Position numbers and translations under genes: made by a program
Assembly (NCBI GenBank): GCA_012295275.1
Contig: CM022671.1
Span: forward strand, 14,437,956 to 14,501,955
Source: Chrysomallon squamiferum
Lineage: Eukaryota > Mollusca > Gastropoda > Neomphalida > Peltospiridae
Direction: 5' to 3'
Length of the DNA stretch: 64,000 nt
Shown here: piece by piece, positions 11,901 to 21,400 of the stretch
Layout of the letters: the number at the start of each line of letters is the position of its first letter
How positions within the stretch are numbered: the first letter of the stretch is position 1
Notes under the pieces: model-generated
Database searches by the model: none
What the model was told of the DNA's origin: nothing
What the model saw: only the letters and a program-made list of their open reading frames with translations

Positions 11901-13817
11901 AAGAAACTTCAACATCATTTCAGTTTGTTAGTAAGAAAAATGATGCTGCTGCTGCTGGTGCTGATGATGATGAAGATACTCCTGTTAAGAAAACCGCACG
12001 GCGTCGCAGCGTGTGTAGAAAACGAGTAGTTGAGAGTTCTGATGAGGAAAGTGTCAGTGAGTCGCGGCCCTCCAGTACTGACCACCTGAGTGAGCAGCAG
12101 CACAAGGAGTCTGTTCACATGAAATTGCAGTCACCGAATTTGTCTTCTTCTGATGGTAAGAACAGTCACAATCTGCAAGTTAAAAAGAGAAAATAAAACG
12201 TAAAAGCAGTTTCACAAAATATTAGTAAAGTCATATTCTTTTATTCAGGATAAAATTTGATGCACCGATATCAATATACGGATTCATGTTGTAGTTTTAC
12301 ATTTCAAGTTTATATCTCGATATCAAAAAATAAAATAAAAATAATAAAAAATAATAATAAAATAGCAACAATAAAGAAAAGAAATAAAATACATTTAAAC
12401 ATATGTATATAATGTTTTTTATTTTGTTTGTTCAGTTGATGTAGAAGAGGAAGAATCTTTAAACAAGTCAAATGATGAAAAACAGGATCAGACTGAAGAT
12501 GATAGCTTTATAGATGATGATGGTGTTCAAGAAAGTAGTGACAATGATGTTGTGGAAGATAGGGACAATGATGTTGTGGAAGATAGTGACAATGATGATG
12601 TGAAAGATAGTGACAATGATGATGCTGTGGAAGATAGTGACAATGATGATGTTGTGGAAGATAGTGACAATGATGATGTTGTGGAAGACAGTAACAATGA
12701 TGATGTTGTGAAAGATAGTGACAATGATGATGCTGTGGAAGATAGTGACAATGATGTTGTTGTGGAAGATAGTGACAATGATGGTGGTAATGAAATAAGA
12801 GATAACAGTGATACAGAAATAACTGATGAAGAAAGTGAATACACAGGTTTGTACACAGAAACTAGTATAAATACAAGACATTGGCCAGAAATTGATCAGG
12901 AAAATTTTGGATTCTTAGAAAAGTCAGGAAAAAAAAATGTATCAGTTCACTGACAACAGGAATTTTCATAACTTTTCACATTTGCAAAATGCTGTTAACC
13001 CATGCAGGCTGCAAATTTTAAGATGTATCATTTAATGTCATTAGTTGATATACAAAAGCTACTAATGTAATTCATTATCATAATAGTTTTAAATAGCTAT
13101 GGCAGTCTGCTTTAGATTTTGTAATGCAGCATGTCCATATTTGAACCGTTTACTGTTAAAATTGTAAAGATGCAGGATAAATATCAGATGAGTATTGTGC
13201 AAATCAGGAGACTTTGACTTTTTGACTTAAGACCTAAAGGAATTAGCCTGCTGAAATAGTTATGTTAAACTGAGATTAACCGTCTGAATTGCAAGCAGTA
13301 AAATAAAAAACATTTTTGAGATGATTGTAATGCAGTGTCTGTTGTTCAAGTTTCTTGTTTTTCTTTTTGAAGATTCTGATGAAGACGATGAATTTGATGC
13401 TCTCCCAGAAAACCTAAGAAGAAAGTTTCACAGACTCATGGATAAGGGCAGGTAAATAATAAAAAAGAAAACATCTTCTCTTTTGTTTCATGCCACAAGA
13501 ATAATGATAATAATTTTTATATACAAGAAGTTTTCAAAAAGATTATAAACTGATTTAACATAGATTGGTTACTTTAAAATTTGCTGTTCTTTCGGGAAAA
13601 CTAACATTAAGATACAAAGGAGAAAAAAAACCTGTAAATAAACATGTGATTATTTGTTTTTTTAATCATACATTTCAGTGATCTTTATAAAGAGAAGAAT
13701 CTGGAAGGAGCATTAATTCATTTTCTTCAAGCACTTAAGATTTATGCAGACCCTGATGCTGAGAGGCTGGCAAAAAAAGTGGAGAAGAAAATCATCAAAA
13801 ATAGAAACAAGAATTAA
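139..13817 (+). CDS. ERCC6L: DNA excision repair protein ERCC-6-like (PICH), 3' part, 9 exons
   Basis: SNF2-family DNA translocase that acts on ultrafine anaphase DNA bridges. Exons in this window: 139-328, 7147-7295, 9445-9554, 9952-10105, 10465-10556, 10691-12155, 12436-12846, 13373-13451, 13679-13817. All junctions are GT/AG with matching phase, giving about 928 residues to the TAA. The first exon encodes the end of helicase lobe 2, including DPSWNPATDAQAVDR and the motif VI arginines of FRIGQ, followed by EEKIYRRQIFKDS. Exon 2 (YFSKSELHELF, QRKSDVSLDDHIAFLHSLG) and exon 3 (GISDHDLM) are diagnostic of ERCC6L rather than other SNF2 proteins. The middle is a long, disordered, acidic and Ser-rich stretch. 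The last two exons form the C-terminal TPR of the family (LYKEKNLEGALIHFLQALKI). Earlier exons (N-terminal TPR, lobe 1, motifs I-V) lie upstream of the window. AATAAA signals at 14092 and 14437 could end the transcript. Confidence 0.93.
498..555 (+). ncRNA. miRNA-precursor-like hairpin H1
   Basis: The 5' arm (498-519) ends in GTGCTAAT, which pairs perfectly with ATTAGCAC starting at 533. The stem continues outward with about nine more pairs and small internal loops, to CC/GG at the base. The loop is about 13 nt. Arm and loop sizes suit a microRNA precursor, but no expression can be seen from DNA. Confidence 0.45.
827..881 (+). ncRNA. miRNA-precursor-like hairpin H2
   Basis: The 5' arm (827-848) contains CCTAGCAGCAACAAGTGC. 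The 3' arm (859-881) contains TTGTTGATGCTGGG. About 18 of 22 positions pair, with one bulge, and the loop is about 10 nt. A diverged copy at 42725-42779 keeps the fold and carries compensatory changes, which makes this the best-supported hairpin of the set. Confidence 0.55.
1082..1137 (+). ncRNA. miRNA-precursor-like hairpin H3
   Basis: The 5' arm CCTAGCAACAGCAAGTGC pairs with a 3' arm running from about 114 bases further on (GCACACTGGTGTTTCCAGG region). The base is CC/GG and the inner GTGC/GCAC is fully paired. It is the first of a run of near-identical hairpins between 1082 and 1743. A weaker relative (H4) with CCTAG/CTAGG ends lies at 1193-1240. Confidence 0.45.
1295..1602 (+). ncRNA. Three tandem hairpins H5-H7, 126-bp period
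   Basis: Near-identical hairpins at 1295-1350, 1421-1476 and 1547-1602 repeat with a 126-bp period that includes the spacer. Each has CCTAGCAACAGCAAGTGC as 5' arm and CACACTGTTGTTACCAGG (A for T at one site in H7) as 3' arm, with a loop around TTAATTTCC. This is the layout of a tandemly duplicated microRNA cluster. The repeats are absent from the paralogous intron at 42.8 kb, so they were either gained after the duplication or lost from the copy. Confidence 0.5.
1686..1743 (+). ncRNA. miRNA-precursor-like hairpin H8
   Basis: The 5' arm (1686-1707) CCTAGCAACAGCAAGTGCTA pairs with the 3' arm (721-743 of the second thousand, i.e. 1721-1743), which holds AGTAACACTGTGGTGTTGCA. About 19 positions pair, and the loop is 13 nt. 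The 3' arm differs in sequence from H5-H7 while pairing is retained, which argues for a preserved structure rather than simple sequence copying. Confidence 0.5.
2133..2202 (+). ncRNA. miRNA-precursor-like hairpin H9
   Basis: The 5' side is CCAG...CCTAGCATCTGTAAGTGC. The 3' side is CATCACAAACAAATGCTAG...CTGG. CTAGCAT pairs with ATGCTAG, and the CCAG/CTGG ends extend the stem. A copy at 43144-43205 keeps the fold, with one C-to-T change that leaves a U-G wobble. Confidence 0.45.
2483..2548 (+). ncRNA. miRNA-precursor-like hairpin H10
   Basis: ATACCTG at the 5' base pairs perfectly with CAGGTAT at the 3' base. The arms GCATCAAATTGGTGCAGG and CCTGCAACAAAATGATACAG pair over most of their length, and the loop is T-rich. 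In the paralogous intron (43482-43549) the whole 5' arm is unchanged, while the 3' arm has two substitutions. About 55 bases leading into the 5' arm are also identical, in contrast to the more diverged flanks. Confidence 0.55.
2906..2972 (+). ncRNA. miRNA-precursor-like hairpin H11
   Basis: The arm CATTTACAAGTGCTAAT (2917-2933) is complementary to ATTAGCACATTGTAAATG (2946-2963) with a single bulged base and a 12-nt loop. CCTG..GTC and GAC.CAGG extend the stem at the base. It is the most perfect stem in the intron. The corresponding site in the paralog (about 43887-43930) has lost the 5' arm by a small deletion. Confidence 0.5.
3322..3386 (+). ncRNA. miRNA-precursor-like hairpin H12
   Basis: The 5' arm GTCAACTGGCATCAAATTGG and the 3' arm CTCAAATTGGTGTCAGTGAC pair from GTCA/TGAC inward with scattered mismatches. 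The 5' arm shares CTGGCATCAAATTGGTGCAG with H10, so the two are related. No clear copy was found in the paralog. Confidence 0.45.
3742..3795 (+). ncRNA. miRNA-precursor-like hairpin H13
   Basis: TCTGGCATGTAATTGGTGCA pairs with the region ending ACTAGATACCAGA. One C-A mismatch sits in the basal stem. The paralogous copy (44547-44598) has GGCAT/ATGCC fully paired at the same place, so the basal stem exists in both copies with different bases. Confidence 0.45.
4141..4237 (+). repeat. Long inverted repeat, 19-bp arms
   Basis: The arm at 4150-4168 (GCTTGTGATTCACACATAC) is the reverse complement of 4210-4228, with a single mismatch. GTTA/TAAC extends the stem outward and the loop is about 41 nt. 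Just upstream, GCCAGTTG/CAACTGGC around 4118-4137 forms a small perfect palindrome. It could be another hairpin RNA or a small inverted-repeat element. Confidence 0.5.
12545..12790 (+). repeat. Acidic coding minisatellite in ERCC6L exon 7
   Basis: About nine imperfect copies of a 24-30 bp unit encode (S/R)DND(D)VVED-type repeats rich in Asp, Glu and Asn. All variants stay in frame, so the tract is translated as a long acidic linker between the disordered middle of ERCC6L and its C-terminal TPR. The opposite strand shows long repetitive open frames that merely mirror this tract. Confidence 0.8.
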
Positions 13818-14733
13818 TTAAACAGCAAAAACACACATATTCAATGAAGAATTCATTTTTCAGTTTTGTATAAATTCTGTAACCTACCATCTTGTGATGT
13901 GAAGATTATAAAATGGTGTAGAAGAACTTTGAAATTTATTTATCCAATAGGAACTATATTTTATACTACCAGTCTGATGAAGTCCTCCTAACATGTATAT
14001 CAGTCATTGTGGTAACTTGTTGTCTCAACAAAATTAATATTAAAGTTATTTAATACTCTACAACCATTACAACAGCTCAGTAAGTTAGAAAAATAAATAC
14101 TTTGAATTTTTAGTTCATAATTTACAGCAGCAGTTCACTGGTTTAGGTGACAGTGATCATACTTGTATTGTTTATAGAGCAGTAAAAAGTTTCAAGATGT
14201 AGTTGCACTACAGCAGCTTGAATTGATCAACCATATTCAAGTTTTGCACACAGAACTTTCATGTTCAAAATCATATATGTAGATGTAGAAAGATTAGAGA
14301 AAAAAATGTGCCTATGTTTACAAAAATGTAAATAACTCCTTGTATTAGGTTGTACAATATTGTGATGATAGATTTAATTACTAAACAAATAATTATTGTA
14401 TACTCATTAAATATGTACAAGAACACTGTTTTGCAAAATAAAATATTTTACAACTTGAAATGTCTATTTTGTATTTTATTTTATGTGTATATGTGCGTAT
14501 ATATAGATTTTAATTATATATCACTATTGTTTGTAAGTATAATACTTTCATTCAGATTTTTTCTCAGCTATAATCAAGACTGGACTGTACCCTCATCAGT
14601 TTAACTGACAGCAATCACAGGAGTTGTACATCTTGATTCTGAAACTACTAACATGCAATAAAACATGTTTAGTATATTTTTTATTTACATAATGAAATAA
14701 TAATAATAAAAAAAAAAATGTTTGATTTTTTAA

Positions 14734-14775
<42 letters not shown>

Positions 14776-15443
14776 ATGGTACACTGGCCATGTTATTCTC
14801 TAATTTGTCTGGTAATAAAGTTTAAAATAATTTGCTATACATCATTGTATTTATTAATGTACATAAATAAAAACCATTAAACATGACCTTTTGAATCAAT
14901 TTATTTCAATTATTTATTGAATAGTTTTAAACTCTTTTACGAAAACCACTAGTTCACCCCCAAAAAATTATTTCCAATGAAATGTCATTTCATTTTGAAA
15001 ACTTGGATGCAACGTTTTTATTATTTATTCATTTATTTATTTTATTTTAAGATGGATGTAAAAGAAATAAATATATTGATCTGTTTGATCTAGTCAGTTT
15101 TTAATGGATAAATTGTTTTTAAGCTATTGTAGGACATAAAATTTTAAACTTTTAAATAATTGTTTAATAAGGATTAAAACTGTCGAAAATTATTTTCCAT
15201 AATTCTACAAAATATGTGGACAAAATTCACGATACGTTGCAGATTTTACAGAAACAGTCATTACACTGCGAACCAGTCGAAGCTTTTAAAAAAAAAAGGG
15301 AAGAAAAAGAAAAAAAATCCGACTCAACTTCCGGTTTACTCAGTTTTATTTATTATTTTACTGACTAAAAGATTTGAATTTTTGTATTTACTATGGTAAT
15401 ATCATTTATTAATTATATTTGTCTAGCCCCTACATTTTAAAGA
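13818..15443. other. ERCC6L-GLE1 intergenic region
   Basis: This holds the ERCC6L 3' UTR and the GLE1 5' region. AATAAA occurs at 14092 and 14437. An ATT microsatellite lies at 14736-14773. I see no further gene and no recognisable promoter box. Parts of the first kilobase recur at 46.3-47.4 kb behind the ERCC6L-like paralog. Confidence 0.6.
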
Positions 15444-18400
15444 ATGGAAATAACTGATCAGTTAAAAAAGACTCGGAAAGGTCAGCTGATTTATAAAAGG
15501 GAAAAGAATCGTGAAAATATCAAGGTATGGCGATTTAAAATAATTATTCTCTTTATTGTTATTCACATAATTCAGTGAACAAATCATTACTTGCTACTTT
15601 ATTAATGTATTTTGAATGAAGGTTTTATTAGACACATTCTTTATTATGGACTTAAAACTTTGAAACACTAAATGAATATGTTTAAAAGTTTTACTTTTAC
15701 TATAAATATAATAATGAATATAATTAAATTGTAAGTAATGTACATGAAAAAGCTGACAGTGACATGATCGGTGTTAGTGGTATAAATGCAAACCATGTCG
15801 ATCTGTATGAAAACAGTTTATCATCAGTACTGTATAATCGTGTCAACAGATATTTTATTGAATATTTTGCTATTTTACTCTGAGTGTTTAACCTCACTTT
15901 CACTTTAAGTTATTTATTAGTAAATCAAGTATTTTCCCCTAGATATATTTTTTAGAATTTTAGTTTCTAACACATATTTTAAACTCACATCATAGGAACT
16001 GCTGGAAGATGCATCTAGTCCATATAAGCTTCGTCACAGCCACAATGAAGGACCTGTGAGTGTACAAAGCAACGAGAGCTATGAAGATAAAGAAAATACT
16101 GCAGTCAATAAACCAGAGAAAAAAGATTCAGAAAAGTAAATTGTATTTGATTTTATATAATTCATTTACAGCTTTTGTTATTTTGAAAACCTATTTGCAT
16201 CTAAACTGAAGTAACAGAATGCAAAAAGCAGATGCTGAGTAAAATTCAAGCACTGAAGCTGTTTAGAAATACACATATTGATAATGTTTATTACTGGGAA
16301 TATGCATATTTAGAGATCTCCTGATGTTCATCAGTATCATTAACAAACACCTAATTTAAGTTATATATTAATCTGTAAGTCTGTGGATGTTTATAAACAT
16401 ATAATTTGATATTGAACCATTTATTTCAGAAGCCCTCCAAAAGAGGAACGTTCATCATTAGATATGAAATCAAAATTATCAGATATATCACAGACAATCT
16501 CCCGTTTCATGACTTCAGATTCAAAGCCAGCAGTTTCCCCAGAATATGACCGAAGCAATTGCTTGATAAAGGAATATGAAAATATGTGGGACAACAAAGC
16601 TAAAGTTAGTCTAAATTGGTCTATTAATTACATTTTTTTTAATGCACTTTTCATTTTTAGGCTTAGGATAAGATCAAATCATGTTATCAGATGTTTCAGC
16701 ATGTTGTAGCCAGGTGTCCCAACAATGAGTTTTTACATTCAGCTACCAGTTTACTGCAGTAAAAGTATATAAAAAAGAATTGTAGAACATACTAATGTGC
16801 AGAGAATAAAAAAAAAAGAAGAAAAGATTATTACAATATACTCTTGTTGTTTAAATAGTTATCTTTTGTCTGAAACAGTAGTGATTTTCAACATAAAACA
16901 AAAAAAGTAAAAAAATATATATACATTTCATTGTTTGAATAATAAGAATAATTATTAGTAACTTTTTGCTTGTAAGAACTATTTCTTAATATTATGTATT
17001 TTCATTTTCTTTCTTAATATTATGTATTTTCATTTTCTTTCTAATATTTAAATTTTATTATTCATTTTTTATTATAACTTTGTTAGGCAGCTGTTCGATC
17101 TAAGCAATTAGAATTTATTGAAAATTCAAAAAAGCTTCCAAGCCCTTCACCAAAGTTGCTGCAGGAGCAGGAGGAGAAACACATGGACAGAATGAAACAG
17201 CTTTACGAAGAACCCAGTCAGCTGCACATAAAAAAGTGAGTTTGTAACAAAGTAAAAACAGTTATCATAAATGTAGAAACCATAACTGTTTTCAGCTAAT
17301 ACATGTTTTTTTTTATCAGTAACCTTTTTAAGTAAGAGGAATTATGTTTAACATTTTCAGTTGTAATTAACTGTTATTAATTTTTTTGTATTGGCTGCTT
17401 CAGTCACCAAAAAGACCCAGCTGAAGAGGTCACTGTAAAAAAAAATATGTCATAGCCTGTGAAAATAAATATTTAATATTTATGTTTATCATAAATGTAG
17501 AAACCATAACTGTTTTCAGCTAATACATGTTTTTTTTTATCAGTAACCTTTTTAAGTAAGAGGAATTATGTTTAACATTTTCAGTTGTAATTAACTGTTA
17601 TTAATTTTTTTGTATTGGCTGCTTCAGTCACCAAAAAGACCCAGCTGAAGAGGTCACTGTAAAAAAAAATATGTCATAGCCTGTGAAAATAAATATTTAA
17701 TATTTATGTTTATTTCGTTTTCTTTTTTTTTTTTTTTTTAAATTGTGCTTGTAACAGCTTGCTTCAGCAATCACTGTTAGCCAATCTTTTGGGTGATGTA
17801 ACATCATTTTGAAGCCCCAGTATATGATAAACAGACATAGCATTTTTGCATATTTAAACAATATTTAAAAACAACATTTTTCCAACAAATAGTGCTTGTT
17901 CCAAATGCATTATAAATGATACATACCTCTTAAAACATGACAAATCTGTTGGGGTTCTATATCATACATGTAATAAAATTAACTAGTTATGCACACCTGG
18001 ACTGTTTTATGGATTATATTTAATGGCCAGAAGTGTTTTTGTTATTTTTTATTGCTGTAAGAATAGATACAGAAAGTTTTTATTTTTATTTATTGTGTTA
18101 ATTTCATTTTTTTTTTTTTGTTAATTAATCTCCTGTCTAAAACAAAAACAAAAAAATAAATGAAATAATTAAACTACAGAAATACAAAAAGAACAAAAAC
18201 AATAAACAAGCAAAAATAACAACAGGAAATACATCTTGAAATTTTAATCTGATACAGGAATTTTAGCCAGAAAATGTTGATATAATGGTATAGTTTACTT
18301 TTTTTACTTTTTGTTATTTTATATGTTTCAGAATGGCTGAAATAAACAAACTTAATGAACTTAGGAAACTCCACAGAACCCATAAAAAGGTAAATAGAAA

Positions 18401-21400
18401 TACATATTGTGCATTTCAACACTTATTATAACTAACACCTTCGAGATATTATTGAATTAACTAAATATTTTGTATTTTATATGACACTGCAAACTCTGAG
18501 AATGATTTTACAGCATTATTTTATTTGAGATGAATGGATGTGGTTGTGTGTGAGAGTGTATTTGTGTATATATACTCTACTATATATATATATATATATA
18601 TATCCACACACACATAATTAAAAGAAAATTAAAGGAAAATTAAAGTTTTTCACTTTGTATTAAAATGATAGACTAAAAGGCTAAAATCTGTTCAAACAGT
18701 TTATGTTAACATACATATATCTTATAATGAGACTGGAGATGTATTCAGTACTGTTTATGTTGTTAACATCAGTGCATCTTACATTGCAAATCGAGGTTTG
18801 TTAAAATAAATATATCTTGCAATGGGACTGGAGTTTTTTTTTCAATACAGTCAATATTAACATCAATGTATCTTACATTTCAATTTGAGGTTTGCTAAAA
18901 TAAATAAATATATCATGGTCTGTGACTGGCTGAGGCAGATTCATCCAACTATAGTTTACATTTTTATCTAGAGACCAGTTTGTTACCCACACAGTAACTT
19001 TATTTTAATACATGATTGAAAAGTTTTATACATAAAAGATTTGTGTGATATATATATACTTCAGATATGTTAGTTAAAACTCACAAATATTATTGCCAGG
19101 TCTGGTGTGGTGTTTTAAAATTGAGTTGTGCTTTTTCAGAAATTGGATGACAAACTACAGGAGGGTGAAAGAAAACTACGAGAAATGGAAGAAGAAGAAA
19201 GAAAAAGGTTATTATCTTAACAAACAGTTAACAGCTTTGAAAATATATGTCAGATTTTATCTTCATATTTAATTAGAAAAGGGGCATTTTTTAAAAGATA
19301 TATTCTAAGAAATTGCAACATTCTAGAATGTTTATAAAACTGGAATTGATTGCAGAGAAAGATATGAAAAAGTAAACATTTTGTAAATTTTAAGTTGGAA
19401 AAATTTGTTAATTAACTTGGTCTTTTGGGGTATAAATTGTCAACATCTCTTTTTTTTTTTAAATCCTTTGACATTGCAATCATTTACTGAAATATAAACA
19501 AATATTTAAATACATTCTACATTCAGTATTTTTCATAAGTTTGTTTTACTTACTGCTAAGCTCTATTATAATCAGTTATTGGTTTTGATAAAAAAATAAT
19601 AATTAAGAAACTCCTGAAAATATCAGAATATTAATTTGCTGACCAACCAATACATTTTATATTTGTGACAAATTTTTACAGTGGTATTTAGTATTACAAT
19701 ATAAAATTGTTGCATATTTGTATTCATTTTAAACTAATGATGGACTGTGTTTTAAATTGGTAAAATTTATTATTTTCTGCGTTATTTATAATAATCACGT
19801 AATTAATTAATAATTCAGATTAGAGAAGCTGGAGAATTTACAGAAGTCCATGCAGAAGGTTCACACAGAGATCAAAAGTGTTACAGCCGAGTTTAGTGAA
19901 CTCTGTGATGGCTGTGCTTACAAACAGTATTTTGATGTCACTGTTAACAAGCTGGTTGACTTGATGAAACAGATCAAAGAGATGGCAGAGCAGATAGTTA
20001 GTAAGCAGGAAACAACGAACGACTTGCTTGATAAACTGAACAACATATTAGATAGAGCCAGGAATGCCCTTGACTGCTTAAAACAACAAATTGGTAAAAC
20101 TTTTCCCTACAGTATATTCTTATTTTTGTAAAGTATACCTAAAATAGTTTTTCTTTTCATTCCACACTGGACTTTTTATAATTGTTATTTTTTTTTTTTT
20201 TTTTCTGTAATTATGAGTAGCTCTTTTGTTAGGCCTGTTATTACTAACAACACATGTACATTTTAAAATATGGAAAAATGTGATCTGTGTTACATTTATA
20301 AGTCTTCTCTCAATTGGTTATATCTAACTGTTGATCAGTTCTAGTTTTTAATCTGTTTCTTTACTTAAATTTGGATGCATTTTTATACTTTCTTGTGTAT
20401 TCGTAGAACAAGCAAATGAAAAAGGGAAGAGTGAAGAGTTGAGGAAACAGCTGGAGGAAGAAGAAAACAAAACAAAAGCAGCACAGCAGAATGCTGAGCA
20501 AGACGTTCAGAACAGAACTGTGACAACAACTGAGCCACAGCAGCAGTCTGAACCAGTACGACTACCTTTACAGCTTAACTCTTCACAATTGTATACTCAT
20601 CATTAGTTTAAACTAAACACAGTTTACAATTTCCACTGCAGAATATTAATATTTTTGGAATGAAGGCAAAGATAAAAAAAAAAAAAAATTTGTTTATTGT
20701 TATTAGTCCATTATAATTTATAGGCAGCATTTCACAAACCATGTTTTTCAAAAACTTCTATCCTCTCTTTGTTACGATTTCTTGCTTACACGAGTTCCCC
20801 TGAAATAACAGTAATTGATTGTCTGTTTCATCATTAACCAAAACCAGTCATGAGGTTTCTGAACAGATATTCATTTCTTTGCTTCAGTTAATATTAATTA
20901 TAGTGGATTAAAAGTTTTGATAGAGAAAATGTTAAGGAACTGATATATGTCATATATTTAAACACTGAACTGAAACATTTTTTTTTAATGAAATGTTTGA
21001 TTCTTTAACCTTTAAATATATTTTTGGTGTACATGCTTAACAAATAAATATTTTTCTGATTTAGGTTGCTCAGCTGACAGACTGTGAAACAGGGCAGACA
21101 GTTCCACAGGCAGCTAAAGGTACGTCCCAATAATCTCTTACTGCTAGCTGGCGGGTTTATGATGACTTGAAAAATCATTAAACATTAACTGCTGATAAAT
21201 AATTAAAAACAAAGAATATAAAAATTTAATCTATAAATTTGTTTCTGTGTTACAGACTAATAATTGAAAATGAACTGTTTTGCTTGTTTTTCAGCGACAA
21301 ATGAAAACAGTGTTTTGGAGGAAGTAGTCACAGAGTTTTTTCATGGACATATGCATGTTAAGGAAGTTGAAAAAACATTAGCTGGTTTTATTAGCAATCC

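Noticed and set aside
12468-12881. Minus-strand 137- and 109-codon repetitive frames
   Set aside because: Mirror image of the acidic repeat in ERCC6L exon 7 on the plus strand.
17402-17430. Possible 25-nt cassette exon in the GLE1 intron 4 duplication
   Set aside because: Not a multiple of three, would disrupt the GLE1 frame, and the donor GTCACT is weak.
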